From Maribacter stanieri (GTDB taxonomy: Bacteria > Bacteroidota > Bacteroidia > Flavobacteriales > Flavobacteriaceae), in contig NZ_FOYX01000003.1 of assembly GCF_900112245.1 (NCBI RefSeq), positions 310,001 to 374,000 of the forward strand: 64,000 nt of DNA. The letters are read 5' to 3'. This document shows, one piece after another, positions 8,234 to 18,955 of this stretch; positions within the stretch are counted from its first letter, which is position 1; every line of letters starts with the position of its first letter. The position numbers and the translations under genes were made by a program. The notes under the pieces are model-generated. The model searched no databases, was not told the DNA's origin, and saw only the letters and a program-made list of their open reading frames with translations.

Positions 8234-9253
8234 TTATAAACTATAAGGAGAAATAGTTTTAATATGTCCGTCTGCTTGGTGCTCTAATTCCACCATTTTT
8301 ACAGATCGTAAATGGGTTACGCCTTTAGAAAGACTACTATCATGATAGAATAAATAGAATTTATCTTCTACTTGACAAATTGAGTGATGCGATGTCCAAC
8401 CCACTACTGGTTCTAAAATTCTACCACCGTAAGTAAAAGGTCCGTATGGGTTGTCGCCAATAGCATAGCAAATAAAATGCGTATCGCCTGTGGAATATGA
8501 AAAATAATATTTGCCATTATACTTGTGCATCCATGATGCTTCAAAGAATCTACGGTCATTATCGCCCTCTAATAAAAGTTCGCCATTCTCATCAAGAATC
8601 TTGATTTCTTTTGGTTCTTCTGAAAATTCCAATAAATCATCGGTCATCTTTGCGACGATAGGTAATAGTGCAGGCTCATTAGGCTTGGGGAGTTCGTTAT
8701 TGTAGTTATATACATTGTTACGGTATTTCTGTAACTGTCCGCCCCAAATGCCTCCAAAATACATGTAATAGCTTCCGTCTTCATCTTCAAAAACTGCTGG
8801 GTCAATGGTATAACTTCCTTTTATAGCTTCTGGTTCTGGGGTAAATGGTCCTGTAGGACTATCGGAAACAGCGACACCTATTTGGAAAATTCCATCAGAT
8901 TTTTTAGCTGGAAAGTATAAGTAGTATTTTCCGTTTTTATGCGCGGCATCTGGAGCCCACATCTGTTTTTCTGCCCATGCAACATCTTTGACATGAAGTG
9001 CAACACCGTGGTCTGTGGCTTCACCACTTTCCCTATCTACGGAAATAACATGATAATCTTCCATAGCGAAATGACTTCCTAAATCATCAAAAGGAATATT
9101 AGATTCTATATCATGAGAAGGATATATATAAATTTTTCCGTCAAAATAATGTGCAGAAGGATCTGCGGTATAAATATGGCTAACTAAAGGTTGTGAAACT
9201 GCCTTTTCGTTCAGTTTATCAAAATCAATGTGGTCAATGCTATCTTCTGGCAT
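8234..9253 (-). CDS. Cytoplasmic GH43 beta-xylosidase/arabinofuranosidase
   Basis: A 339-residue five-bladed propeller glycosidase. The three acidic residues of GH43 are present: base Asp31 in TADPSAHYFDGK, pKa-modulating Asp151 in TIDPAVFEDEDG, and acid Glu238 in FFEASWMHK. There is no signal peptide or lipobox, so it acts on imported oligosaccharides in the cytoplasm. Its start is only 2 bases after the stop of the GPH symporter, which makes translational coupling likely. In a locus with GH10 and GH67 the natural job is to release xylose or arabinose from short xylo-oligomers; the split between xylosidase and arabinofuranosidase activity cannot be decided without a subfamily tree. Confidence 0.92.
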   Translation of the reverse strand: MPEDSIDHIDFDKLNEKAVSQPLVSHIYTADPSAHYFDGKIYIYPSHDIESNIPFDDLGSHFAMEDYHVISVDRESGEATDHGVALHVKDVAWAEKQMWAPDAAHKNGKYYLYFPAKKSDGIFQIGVAVSDSPTGPFTPEPEAIKGSYTIDPAVFEDEDGSYYMYFGGIWGGQLQKYRNNVYNYNNELPKPNEPALLPIVAKMTDDLLEFSEEPKEIKILDENGELLLEGDNDRRFFEASWMHKYNGKYYFSYSTGDTHFICYAIGDNPYGPFTYGGRILEPVVGWTSHHSICQVEDKFYLFYHDSSLSKGVTHLRSVKMVELEHQADGHIKTISPYSL

Positions 9254-9255
9254 AC

Positions 9256-10707
9256 TTAAGCTTTTCTTCTAGTTATTAAATCTTGTTCTATTTGAGTTTC
9301 CATTTTTTTATTTATTTCATAAAGAAATAACAATGCTATTGCTATGAAAAATGAAATTGCAGGATATATGCTTACCAGCATTTTTGTTCCCTGTATGGCG
9401 CTTTCTGGTTGTATGATCGCATCTGTAGCTGCAAATTTCTTAGGTATATAGTCATAGATTCCTAATATCCAAGTAACTAAAGAGCTACCAATGGTTAAGC
9501 CCAATTTAAGACCTATCATCATTGCAGAAAATATAATTGCCGTTGCCCGTCTATTATTTTTCCATTCAGAGTAATCTGCTACATCTGCAATCATTGCCCA
9601 TAGTAATGGGATGGTGATACCGTAAAAGAACCCGTGTAAAATTTGAGATAAGAACATTAGCTCTACAGAGGTTGGCGCAAAAAAGTAAAAAATTGCAATG
9701 AAAATAGTAGAGACAAATAGCGCTGCACCAAAAACATCTCGTTTACCATATTTATCCGCCAAGCCTTTGGATAAGGATATACCAACGATCATAAATATTA
9801 TACCACCGGCATTGAACAGACCAAAACCTGCAGAAATTGGGTTGTCACCAAAGAAATCTACTCCTATACTGTTAAGTCCATTTAAAATAGGACCTATAAA
9901 TTCTGCCAAACTTGTAGCATCTACATAGTTTTCAAAATAGTAAACATAAGAACCACCTTTCATCGCTAAAGTGATGAATACCAAAGTGGTTAATACCAAC
10001 ATTATAATCCAAGGCTTGTTCTTTACCAAATCACCTAAATCTTCTTTGAAGCTTGATTTTTGATCTATGGTGGGTATGACTCTCTCTTTGGTTGTAAAAA
10101 AGGTGATTAACAGCATTATCGTTCCTATAATTGCCAAATAGGTCATTACAATTTCAATACCTACCGCTTTGTCTCCGTCTCCTGCATATTGAATGATAGG
10201 CAACATGAATACTTGTACAAAGAATTGAGCGAACATTACCGCAACAAAACGGTATGATGAAATACTATTACGCTCTTTCATACTGCCTGTAATTACACCA
10301 CTTAAAGCAGCATACGGTAAGTTGTTGGCAGCATATAATAATAAGAGTAGGGTATAGGTTACCGCAGCATAGACTACTTTACCAGAATAGTCAAAATTGG
10401 GAGTGCTGAAAGCTAATAGAGCGACAACACCTAATGGAATGGATGTAAACAAGATCCAAGGTCTAAATTTACCCCACTTACTTCTGGTTCTGTCTGCCAA
10501 GGCACCTACAATAGGGTTAAAGGCAAATGCAGCGACCATACCGACAACAAATATTATTAACGAGGCGTCGTTGGTTTCTAGACCGTAAATATCGGTATAG
10601 AAATAAGCTAGGTAGGTAACTAAGGTCTGGAAGACCAAATTGGCGGATAAGTCTCCTAAAGAATACCCTATTTTCTCCTTAAGAGATATTTTATGATCGT
10701 TGTTCAT
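9256..10707 (-). CDS. GPH-family sugar:cation symporter (xylo-oligoside importer)
   Basis: A 483-residue major-facilitator-type membrane protein of the glycoside-pentoside-hexuronide family: it opens with EKIGYSLGDLSANLVFQ and has the loop ADRTRSKWGKFRPWIL after the second helix, both diagnostic of MelB/XynP-like symporters; twelve membrane helices can be counted by eye. It should carry xylose-containing oligosaccharides across the inner membrane with a cation. It lies 23 bases after the GH10 gene and 2 bases before GH43, within one operon. There is no signal of truncation. Confidence 0.92.
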   Translation of the reverse strand: MNNDHKISLKEKIGYSLGDLSANLVFQTLVTYLAYFYTDIYGLETNDASLIIFVVGMVAAFAFNPIVGALADRTRSKWGKFRPWILFTSIPLGVVALLAFSTPNFDYSGKVVYAAVTYTLLLLLYAANNLPYAALSGVITGSMKERNSISSYRFVAVMFAQFFVQVFMLPIIQYAGDGDKAVGIEIVMTYLAIIGTIMLLITFFTTKERVIPTIDQKSSFKEDLGDLVKNKPWIIMLVLTTLVFITLAMKGGSYVYYFENYVDATSLAEFIGPILNGLNSIGVDFFGDNPISAGFGLFNAGGIIFMIVGISLSKGLADKYGKRDVFGAALFVSTIFIAIFYFFAPTSVELMFLSQILHGFFYGITIPLLWAMIADVADYSEWKNNRRATAIIFSAMMIGLKLGLTIGSSLVTWILGIYDYIPKKFAATDAIIQPESAIQGTKMLVSIYPAISFFIAIALLFLYEINKKMETQIEQDLITRRKA

Positions 10708-10730
10708 TTTGTGGTATTTGGTTCGTTTTA

Positions 10731-11885
10731 TTAAAGTGCACTATCTTTTGCAACTTCGAGTACGCTGTAATAAGCTGGTTTTCTGTTGTATTCCCGGTCA
10801 AATAATAATGGGTAGTTAGTTCTATCTTCTATTGGCCAACTGTTTAACCATGATACACCGTCATTTATGCCCCAAAAAGTAACCCTGCTAATTTTATCGC
10901 TGTGTTTTTTAAATAAGCTGAAGATGTCTTTATAACGTTGGGCTAATTGCGTATTAACAGAGTCTGGTAATTCTTTGGTATAGGGATTCATGTGTTCACT
11001 ACCTTCAAAGTTCTGACTTACTTCTGCACCTTCTAAGTCCCATGGATTTGGTAGTACCGTGATATCAAATTCCGTAATCATTACTTGAATGCCTAAATCT
11101 GAATACTCCAATATACTTGTTTCAATTTCCTCTAATGTGGGGTCTTTTAAACCCCAATGTGCTTGCATTCCAATACCATCAATTCTAGCACCACTTGCTT
11201 GTATGTCCTTAACTAACTTAATTGCACCTGCTCTTTTTTCTTGGCGGGTCATGTTATAATCATTGTAATAGAGCTCCGCCTTAGGGTCGGCTTCTTGTGC
11301 CCATTTGAAAGAATTGATCAAATAGTCTGGTCCTAGTTGTTTTAGAAACAATGAATTTCTTAAGGTGCCATCTTCGTTTAGCGCTTCGTTTACAACATCC
11401 CAACCATGTATTTTCCCCGAGTATCTAGCAGCAACAGTTTGAACATGGTTTTTTAAACTAGCAGATAGTTCTTCTTTTGACTCTATTTTTTCCACCCAGC
11501 CTGCAAGTTGACTATGCCAAACAAGGTTATGCCCTATAAAAGCAATATCATTTTTGGTGCTAAAATCTATATACTTATCTGCGGTCTCAAATTCAAACTT
11601 TCCCTGCTCTGGTTCCATATACATCCACTTCATTGAATTTTCTGGTGTAATGGTGTTGTATTCTGTTAGTACAATTTGTTCGCCAAGACTATCTTTTTTT
11701 GATACAAGATTGTCGTTAACCGCGCTACCAATTAAAAAATTACTTTCAAACGCCTCCTTAAGTGTGGGTTCTTTTTCAACCTTAGGAGTTGTCTTTTTTT
11801 CTCCACAGCCAATCATTAAAATTGAGGCAAGTATTAAAGTGAATTTAATGCTTGTTTTATGTTTAGACTTTAAATTTCTTTTCAT
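10731..11885 (-). CDS. GH10 endo-1,4-beta-xylanase, lipoprotein
   Basis: A 384-residue enzyme that cuts the xylan backbone with retention. The N-terminus is a lipoprotein signal ending in the lipobox MIGC (Cys27), so it is anchored in a membrane, probably the outer one. The catalytic (beta/alpha)8 domain starts near residue 40; the acid/base is Glu167 in WDVVNEAL and the nucleophile is Glu272 in VMITEFDIT; the substrate motif HNLVWHSQ is intact. It is the first gene of the GH10-GPH-GH43 operon, 207 bases after the hybrid sensor's stop. No carbohydrate-binding module is present. Confidence 0.96.
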   Translation of the reverse strand: MKRNLKSKHKTSIKFTLILASILMIGCGEKKTTPKVEKEPTLKEAFESNFLIGSAVNDNLVSKKDSLGEQIVLTEYNTITPENSMKWMYMEPEQGKFEFETADKYIDFSTKNDIAFIGHNLVWHSQLAGWVEKIESKEELSASLKNHVQTVAARYSGKIHGWDVVNEALNEDGTLRNSLFLKQLGPDYLINSFKWAQEADPKAELYYNDYNMTRQEKRAGAIKLVKDIQASGARIDGIGMQAHWGLKDPTLEEIETSILEYSDLGIQVMITEFDITVLPNPWDLEGAEVSQNFEGSEHMNPYTKELPDSVNTQLAQRYKDIFSLFKKHSDKISRVTFWGINDGVSWLNSWPIEDRTNYPLLFDREYNRKPAYYSVLEVAKDSAL

Positions 11886-12092
11886 AATTTTTGTTGTTGT
11901 TTTTGGATTTTAGTAGGAGCTTAAAAATACAATCTTGAACTAGTTTGTATTGTAATATTTGATGCATTAGATAGGAATCTTGTTGCATCATGGGATAGTG
12001 CGGCGGTCTAATTTGAATTTTAAGTAGATTCGGCTTTAAAAAACTAAGGAATTGACAATTAATAGCCTAAGCGAAAATCATATTCTCACTTT

Positions 12093-15000
12093 CTATGAAT
12101 TCCCTTTTAATTCTGTTGGTAGTATGCCAAACTCATTCTTAAAACATTTGCTAAAGTAAGATGCAGATGAGAAACCAACTTTAAAACCAACCTCGCTAAT
12201 AGATTCACTTCCGCTCTCTATCATTTGTTTGGCTTTTTTAAGTCTTATTTTTCTGATGAGTTCAGTGGCGGTCATCCCAGTAATGGCCTTTATTTTTCTA
12301 TACAATTGACTTCTGCTTAAAGACATGTCATCAGCTAAATGTTCAACGTTTAAATCTGGTTCCCCTAGATTTTCGTTTACATAATCTAGCACTTTTTGCA
12401 TAAAAGTTTTATCTAAACTGGTTGTGTTTTCAAGAAGGGTTATTTTATTTTCCTCATTGATGTTCTTCTCTATAAATTGTTGACGCGTTTCTATTAATCG
12501 CTTTATATATGATCTTAATAATTTCATTTCAAAAGGCTTATTAAGATATGCGTCTGCACCAGAATCAATGCCTTTTATTTTATCGCTGCTCATTGCTTTA
12601 GCGGTAAGCATTAAAACAGGGATATGACTCGTTTTTAAATTTTCTTTAATATGGGTGCAGAATTCAAAACCATCCATTTCTGGCATAATAACATCAGAAA
12701 TTATTAAATCTGGAATTCCCTTAAGTGCCATTTGTAAACCGGTTTTTCCATTTTCAGCTTCTACAACAGTATAATCTGTTCTAAGTTTATTTTTTAAATA
12801 ATTTCTAAGTTCAATATTATCTTCAACTACCAAAATGGTCTTTTTATTTTCAATATCCAGATTACTTATTGGATTAACTTTTTGGTCTTCTTCTAGATGT
12901 TCCTCTTTAATATCTAGATTTAAAACTTTACCTGAAGGAATGGATATTTCTGAAGAGTGAAAATGGTCTTTCCCCAATGGAAATAACAATGTAAATTTTG
13001 TACCTTGATTAACTTCGCTACTTACTTCTACGATGCCTTTATGCATCTGTACAAAACTTTGTACCAACTCAAGACCAATACCTGTACCTGAGCCGCCAAA
13101 ATAATGCTGACTTTTATTTGTTGCTTGATAGAATCTTTTGAAAATATGTTCAATATCATCTTTGTTGATACCTGATCCCGTGTCTTCAATACTAATTTCT
13201 AATGCATTATGCATTTTAGAATCATCTAGTAAGGGGAAAACTACTTTGCTTTTATGGGAATAAATTCCTAACGTGATTACTCCACTTTCTGGTGTTGCCT
13301 TAAATGAATTGGACAACAAGTTGAAAATGACTTTTTCCAATAATCCTGGATCTCCCCAAAAATCCATTTCGTTATTGTCATCTGTTTCAGTGGTAAGCAG
13401 TATGTTCTTTTCAAAAGCCTCTTCTTCAAAGTGCTTGGCAATTTCCTTAACAAATTTATAAGCATCTATTTTTGAAGTGTTTAATGTCATTTTATGAATA
13501 TGGAGTTTTCTAAAATCCATTAATTCATCAATAAGGGTTTTAAGTCTTTGGGCATTTCTGTAGATAATCCTATGCTTTTCTTTTAACCCTTTATTTAGTT
13601 TGTAATTATTAGTCTCCATAATATCCATAATAGGATTCATGATAAGAGTGAGGGGAGTCCTGAATTCGTGGGAAATATTGGTGAAAAATTGAATCTTCTT
13701 TTCGTTTAAAACCTCTTCTTGTTGCCGTTGTGATCTTTCTAACTGAATGATTTGTCTTTCTTCTCTTCGCTTACTCAGTATCCAATTAACTAATAAAATA
13801 AGACTAACAAATGCAATCATATAACCAATTATTGCCCATGTTGTAGCCCACCATGGCGCAAGTATCGTAATGGGTAATTCTAATGAGTTTTCTGTCCAAA
13901 CACCATCATTATTGGAGGCTTTTACATGAAAAATATAATCACCAGGACTTAGATTGGTATAGGTGGCGGTTCTTGTATTACCCACATAGTTCCAGTTATT
14001 TTCTAAACCTTCCAGATAGTATGCATAATTATTGTTATTTGCTCTAGTGTAATTTATGGCAGCAAATTCTATTGTAAATACATATTGATTTGGTTTCAGC
14101 GTTACATGTTCTACTTCTGAAATGTTCTTTTGTATTGGAGAATCTTGTTCATTAGGTTTTACAGATTTGTTGAATAATTTAAAATCAGTAAAATAAACTT
14201 TAGGTTTATTTTCATTTTTAATAATATTATTCGGGTCGAAATAATCTATACCCTCATAATTACCAAAATATAACACTCCATCTTTATCTTTTGTAACAGC
14301 ATTATAATTGAAGTTGTTTGCTAGTAAGCCATCATTTTTATTGTAATTGTTAATTTCATAAGAAGCGGTGTTTAGCATGGATAGCCCTGTATCTCCACTT
14401 ACCCAAATATTGTTGTTCTCATCTTCTATAATTGAAGAAATATTTTCTAGATTAAGACCATTATCAGTATTGAACCATTTTACCTTGTTAGCATTGGTGT
14501 TTATTTTGCATATACCCTTACCATATGTTCCAAGCCAAATATTGTGATTGTGATCTTCAAATAAAGCTCTAGAATTAATGTTGTTTTGTACATCGTCTGA
14601 ATTTGTAATAATCTCCTTGAAAACTTCTGTTTTATATGTATTATTTTCAGTTAAGTGCGTTTTAATGAGTCCGTTAGGGCTGCCTATCCAAATATGATCT
14701 TTATGGTCTATTAGTACAGTCCGTATATGTCTTTCTTTGCCTAATGACTTATTGAATGAGGCATTGGCATGGTTATTTATAATTTGAGACTTAGGATCAA
14801 AAGAGTGTAATCCTCCAAAAAAAGTTGATATCCATATATTACCATTAGAATCTTCGGCAAAACCAGTAACGCTGTTAGAGGATAGCGCACCTTGTGTATT
14901 CTCAATATTGTAGTTGATTATTTTGGACCTGTTTTTAGGTAGATAGTATATGCCTGAACTCCATGTTCCTGCCCAAATATTTTCATTTCTATCTATAAAT

Positions 15001-16253
15001 AGGGTTTGAATATCTAAATTTTCAAGTGCCTTGTAGTTTTTGTTTTTATCGTTAGATAAATGGGTAAATTCTTGTGTTTCGGGATTATATTTATCTATAC
15101 CGCCACCATCAATACCTATCCAAAAATTATTTTCATTGTCTTGAACTATTCCGGTTACAGATGGCGATTGGAGGGAGTTTACACTATATGGCAAGCTTTG
15201 AAGATGCGAGAATTTATCATATAACTTATCAAAGACTCCAATACCTTTATTATAATACCCTAGCCATATTCTCTCTTGGTCATCTACAAAAACTGACCAT
15301 ATTGAATTTGAACGAATACTATTGGGGTCAAACTTGTCATAGGTATAATTGTAGATGGTATTACCGTTACTATCAACAACAAAAACCCCGTCATTTTCAG
15401 TGGCGCAAATAATAGTATCATCTTTTAGTTTTTTGATATCAAATATTCGCTTATCGGTAAATGCAAATTGCTCTGAATAATACGAGCCCTCTTCTTGTTT
15501 TTTGAGTTTTAAAAGTCCCTTGGTATAAGTTCCCGCCCAAATAGTGTTGTCTGCATCTATTAATAAAGATTGTATCGCAAAAGAATCATTATTTAACTCC
15601 GTATTAATCTGTTGCTTACTTAATACTTTTTTATCCGCATTATAGATGAACAACCCTAAATTAGAACCAATCATCATATTACCATCTGGTAAGGGAATTA
15701 TTGCGTTTATAACTGATTTAGAACCTTTAGATGAAGAATCGTCTTTAATTTCTTGTGCTATTAAAGATTTTTCGTCTAGAATAAATAAACCATGGGCTTG
15801 TGTACCAATAAACAAATTACCACTGCCGTCTTCATTTATAGAAAATATAGGTACGTTGTCTATGGTAGAATTAGCTTTTTCGCTTGTAATTCTTTCAAAT
15901 ATATCAAGAGTGCTATTGTATCGGTTTAATCCTTCTTGAGTACCTACCCAAATATTCTTATTAGAATCTAAAAAGATGGTGTTGATTATAGAACTATTAA
16001 TAGAAGTACTATCGCTTGGGTTATGTTTAAAGGCTTTTAAATCGGTGCCATTATAATTATATAGACCTTCACCATATGTTGCTATCCATATTAAACCATC
16101 GTTATCTTGGAGTATTTCCGTGATGGCACTTTTGGGGATGCCATCATCAATGGTCACAAAATTATACCTATCCGATATCGTTTGGGCATTACCCGAAAAA
16201 GTTAATGCTATGAATAGGAGTAGAGTTAATATGTTGAGTAAGGTGTACTTCAT
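12093..16253 (-). CDS. Hybrid two-component system sensor/AraC regulator of the xylan locus
   Basis: A single 1386-residue protein that joins a periplasmic sensor to a DNA-binding output. Seen in order: signal sequence (1-23), a long series of Reg_prop propeller repeats with the pattern D-x-x-x-x-IWIGT (about 35-690), a Y_Y_Y domain (about 720-795), one membrane helix (about 803-826), HisKA with phospho-acceptor His862 in ISHEFRTPL, HATPase with DTGSGI and GTGIGLEL, a receiver domain with Asp1187 in ISDVIMPEMDG, and a C-terminal AraC-type helix-turn-helix (about 1280-1386). Such proteins bind an oligosaccharide released from the target glycan in the periplasm and activate the locus. It lies between GH67 and GH10, 65 bases after the GH67 stop... 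on the same strand, GH67 being downstream. All catalytic residues are intact. Confidence 0.96.
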   Translation of the reverse strand: MKYTLLNILTLLLFIALTFSGNAQTISDRYNFVTIDDGIPKSAITEILQDNDGLIWIATYGEGLYNYNGTDLKAFKHNPSDSTSINSSIINTIFLDSNKNIWVGTQEGLNRYNSTLDIFERITSEKANSTIDNVPIFSINEDGSGNLFIGTQAHGLFILDEKSLIAQEIKDDSSSKGSKSVINAIIPLPDGNMMIGSNLGLFIYNADKKVLSKQQINTELNNDSFAIQSLLIDADNTIWAGTYTKGLLKLKKQEEGSYYSEQFAFTDKRIFDIKKLKDDTIICATENDGVFVVDSNGNTIYNYTYDKFDPNSIRSNSIWSVFVDDQERIWLGYYNKGIGVFDKLYDKFSHLQSLPYSVNSLQSPSVTGIVQDNENNFWIGIDGGGIDKYNPETQEFTHLSNDKNKNYKALENLDIQTLFIDRNENIWAGTWSSGIYYLPKNRSKIINYNIENTQGALSSNSVTGFAEDSNGNIWISTFFGGLHSFDPKSQIINNHANASFNKSLGKERHIRTVLIDHKDHIWIGSPNGLIKTHLTENNTYKTEVFKEIITNSDDVQNNINSRALFEDHNHNIWLGTYGKGICKINTNANKVKWFNTDNGLNLENISSIIEDENNNIWVSGDTGLSMLNTASYEINNYNKNDGLLANNFNYNAVTKDKDGVLYFGNYEGIDYFDPNNIIKNENKPKVYFTDFKLFNKSVKPNEQDSPIQKNISEVEHVTLKPNQYVFTIEFAAINYTRANNNNYAYYLEGLENNWNYVGNTRTATYTNLSPGDYIFHVKASNNDGVWTENSLELPITILAPWWATTWAIIGYMIAFVSLILLVNWILSKRREERQIIQLERSQRQQEEVLNEKKIQFFTNISHEFRTPLTLIMNPIMDIMETNNYKLNKGLKEKHRIIYRNAQRLKTLIDELMDFRKLHIHKMTLNTSKIDAYKFVKEIAKHFEEEAFEKNILLTTETDDNNEMDFWGDPGLLEKVIFNLLSNSFKATPESGVITLGIYSHKSKVVFPLLDDSKMHNALEISIEDTGSGINKDDIEHIFKRFYQATNKSQHYFGGSGTGIGLELVQSFVQMHKGIVEVSSEVNQGTKFTLLFPLGKDHFHSSEISIPSGKVLNLDIKEEHLEEDQKVNPISNLDIENKKTILVVEDNIELRNYLKNKLRTDYTVVEAENGKTGLQMALKGIPDLIISDVIMPEMDGFEFCTHIKENLKTSHIPVLMLTAKAMSSDKIKGIDSGADAYLNKPFEMKLLRSYIKRLIETRQQFIEKNINEENKITLLENTTSLDKTFMQKVLDYVNENLGEPDLNVEHLADDMSLSRSQLYRKIKAITGMTATELIRKIRLKKAKQMIESGSESISEVGFKVGFSSASYFSKCFKNEFGILPTELKGNS

Positions 16254-16318
16254 AATAAACTAAAAATGTTTATCTAGTAGGTGCTAGTTTATGCTTTATA
16301 TTATAGAGATGCTTTTAT

Positions 16319-18490
16319 TTAATTCCAACTTGGTTTAATACCTGGTGCAAATGGAAATTTAAGGGATTGATAATATTCTAAGGAATGGGCCGGTTTTTCT
16401 ACACCTTTAGGTAATGGTAAATTTGAAAAGGTTTGAAAATATAATAAACAGGCATCTCGCCACCATTTAGCTTCCTTAAGTTGAATTTGTAGAAGCATAT
16501 GAACTTCATTGAATTGTTCTTCATTTAAAAATGGTTTTGCTGCTTCCCAAGTTTTGATCATATCATCAACTTGATCAACTCCTTCTTGATATTTTAAAGC
16601 TATTCCGTCCCAGAGAATTTCACCATTATTCAGCTTGTAATCCCAAGGTAAATGATGAAACCATAGCAAATATTCTTCAGGAATCGTATTGGTATTACTA
16701 TACGCTTTTTCTAAAAAGGGAGCGTATTGTTCTAGAGCATTACTACCTGAAGTAGTACGGTCAAAACCAATACCGTTTTTATCTGCATTATGATAGTATA
16801 CAGGGTTCCAATCTGGCCTACCCAAATCATCTACCCAAGGTCCTGGTCCGTAATGGTGACCGGTATCAAAAATGTGATGCAGTCCTAAGGGGTTCATATA
16901 GTTTACAACAGCCTCGCGAGATGTTAACATCATTTTTTTAATAGGTTCAACAAAGGCTTTGTCATTAGTATATGTGGTGCGTATCCATTCATCTGCAATT
17001 TGCCCTGAGTTTAGATTAGGGTCCCATGCTAAACGTCCAAAACCATACCAATTAGCTTGTGCAAAAGGGTGGCCTGTCCAATTTAAATCGGTTCCAATAT
17101 TCGTTACACCAGCCATAGTTGTAAGTTTGTTTCCGTATAAGCTACCATCTATAATTTTAGCAATAGTGGATCCTGTTCCTTTTTGATAGGTATCTATATC
17201 TAAAATTTCTTCAAATAGTTTAGGTAAGAATACTAGGTGTGTACTAAACCCTAAATATTCTTGGGTGATTTGGAATTCAATGGCTAGAGGGGTTTTCTTG
17301 TAAGCACCAAACATTGGATGAAAAGGCTCTCTAGGTTGAAAATCTATTGGTCCGTTTTTAACTTGAACGATCACATTATCCTTAAAACTACCATCATAGG
17401 GCAAGAACTCGTCATATGCTTGTTTGGCTCTATCGGTATCGTCATGTTCAGAATATACAAAGGCACGCCAAATTACATTTCCTCCAAACGGCTTTAAAGC
17501 GGTTGCCATCATATTGGCCCCATCTACATGGTTGCGCCCGTAATTTTGTGGACCAGGTTGCCCTTCTGAATTTGCTTTGACCAAGAAGCCACCAAAATCA
17601 GGAATACGCTTATAAATTTCAGCTGCTTTATTTGACCACCATTCTTGCACGTTCTTGTCTAATGGATCGGCAGTTTCTAAATTTCCTATTTCAATTGGGG
17701 CCGAAAAACGAGCGGTTAAATATACCTGTATGCCATAACTTCTAAACACATTGGCTAAAGCTTCAACTTTTTCTAAATACATAGGAGTTAATACCAAGGC
17801 ATTCGCATTAACATTAGTAAGTACTGTAGCATTTATGCCAATTGATGCATTGGCTCTGGCGTAGTCAATATAACGCTGGTCTATATATTCTGGTAATTTC
17901 TGCCAATTCCACAAAGAAAACCCTGCATAACCACGTTCAACACTACGATCTAAATTGTCCCAATGATTCAACATTCTCAACTGAATTTTAGGGCTATCCA
18001 CAATAGTTTTGGCTGATATATTTTCATGCATTTGCATTTCTCGCAAAAACCTAAATGTTCCATACAATAATCCAATCTCTTCTTTTGAAGTTATTATGGT
18101 AAGTGGGGTATTGTTTCGTGAAATTGATTGTATTATAAAGCCTTCCTTATTTATGTTTTCTATATTTTTTTTAACGGCTAATTTTAAATCTTCTGGAAGA
18201 TTATTGAATACATCAATAATTAATGTGGTTTCGCTAGTAATACTACTTTCATAGGTTACTTGTGTACCTAACATTTGAGGTAATGCCAATGATAATTCTC
18301 TCTTAGCATTTTTAATTATATCGCCTATGTTTGCTATGTATACTGCGTTTGTTGTTTTTGAATACGCTTGTGATAAATCGTGATTTTCTATTTTATTATA
18401 TTTCAACCAAAGTTTATAATCATTAAGATTCTGACTTTGGGCAACAAGGCTTAAAAAGGAAATTAATATGAATACGGTTTTATGTTTCAT
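16319..18490 (-). CDS. GH67 alpha-glucuronidase
   Basis: A 723-residue enzyme that removes (4-O-methyl-)glucuronic acid from the non-reducing end xylose of glucuronoxylan oligomers. Residues 1-20 are a cleavable signal peptide ending SQ, so it acts in the periplasm or outside. The order N-terminal GH67 domain, central barrel (GFLVKANSEGQPGPQNYGR with the acid region, PLAIEFQITQEYLGF with the second carboxylate pair), and C-terminal helical domain matches the family, as does the length. It is upstream of the hybrid sensor on the same strand with a 65-base gap, so the two may share a transcript. The 402-base gap between it and the SusD terminator should contain its promoter; no consensus box is evident. 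An aguA-type name would fit. Confidence 0.95.
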   Translation of the reverse strand: MKHKTVFILISFLSLVAQSQNLNDYKLWLKYNKIENHDLSQAYSKTTNAVYIANIGDIIKNAKRELSLALPQMLGTQVTYESSITSETTLIIDVFNNLPEDLKLAVKKNIENINKEGFIIQSISRNNTPLTIITSKEEIGLLYGTFRFLREMQMHENISAKTIVDSPKIQLRMLNHWDNLDRSVERGYAGFSLWNWQKLPEYIDQRYIDYARANASIGINATVLTNVNANALVLTPMYLEKVEALANVFRSYGIQVYLTARFSAPIEIGNLETADPLDKNVQEWWSNKAAEIYKRIPDFGGFLVKANSEGQPGPQNYGRNHVDGANMMATALKPFGGNVIWRAFVYSEHDDTDRAKQAYDEFLPYDGSFKDNVIVQVKNGPIDFQPREPFHPMFGAYKKTPLAIEFQITQEYLGFSTHLVFLPKLFEEILDIDTYQKGTGSTIAKIIDGSLYGNKLTTMAGVTNIGTDLNWTGHPFAQANWYGFGRLAWDPNLNSGQIADEWIRTTYTNDKAFVEPIKKMMLTSREAVVNYMNPLGLHHIFDTGHHYGPGPWVDDLGRPDWNPVYYHNADKNGIGFDRTTSGSNALEQYAPFLEKAYSNTNTIPEEYLLWFHHLPWDYKLNNGEILWDGIALKYQEGVDQVDDMIKTWEAAKPFLNEEQFNEVHMLLQIQLKEAKWWRDACLLYFQTFSNLPLPKGVEKPAHSLEYYQSLKFPFAPGIKPSWN

Positions 18491-18892
18491 GAATTATTGG
18501 TTTTTAGGCACATTACCTTTAAACTTAAGAATTATTTTGTTCAAAAGCAGTTTGCCAATGTGGTCTAGCAATTAGGGTGATCATTTGTAAATACCATGTA
18601 ATTAAATCGATATCGCTGTTTATTGTGAAACTACTAGGGGCAGGAGATTAATGCTGTTAAAATTAGAGCCTTAAAATAATTACGATAACCTTTTCGTCAA
18701 TTCCACTTTGTACGTTATAATAAGTAATTGTTTAGGTATTAAATGGTGGGGTAATTCTAATCCGTTTGATTAATAACCATAACCTTTTCTGCTTGGCTAT
18801 CAAAAAAATGGGAAGTGTATTTCAAAATCTTTTAAATGAATTTCATAGATGTTAGTTTTTAGATTCTCAAAAAAAGTAAACGTAATATTAAT

Positions 18893-18922
18893 TAAAAAAG
18901 CAGCATGCTTTCACATGCTGCC
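18893..18922 (-). terminator. Terminator of the susCD transcript
   Basis: Perfect 8-base stem GCAGCATG (18900-18907) / CATGCTGC (18914-18921) with a 6-base loop; read on the minus strand it is followed by six T. It sits 34 bases after the SusD stop and separates susCD from GH67. The remainder of the 465-base gap (18491-18955) has no gene that I can support. Confidence 0.9.
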
Positions 18923-18955
18923 TTAATCAAACTAAACTAACTCAATATTAAAATT

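Noticed and set aside
15074-15412. Open frames on the plus strand inside the hybrid sensor gene
   Set aside because: They overlap a well-supported gene fully and lack any domain; they are shadows of its repeats.
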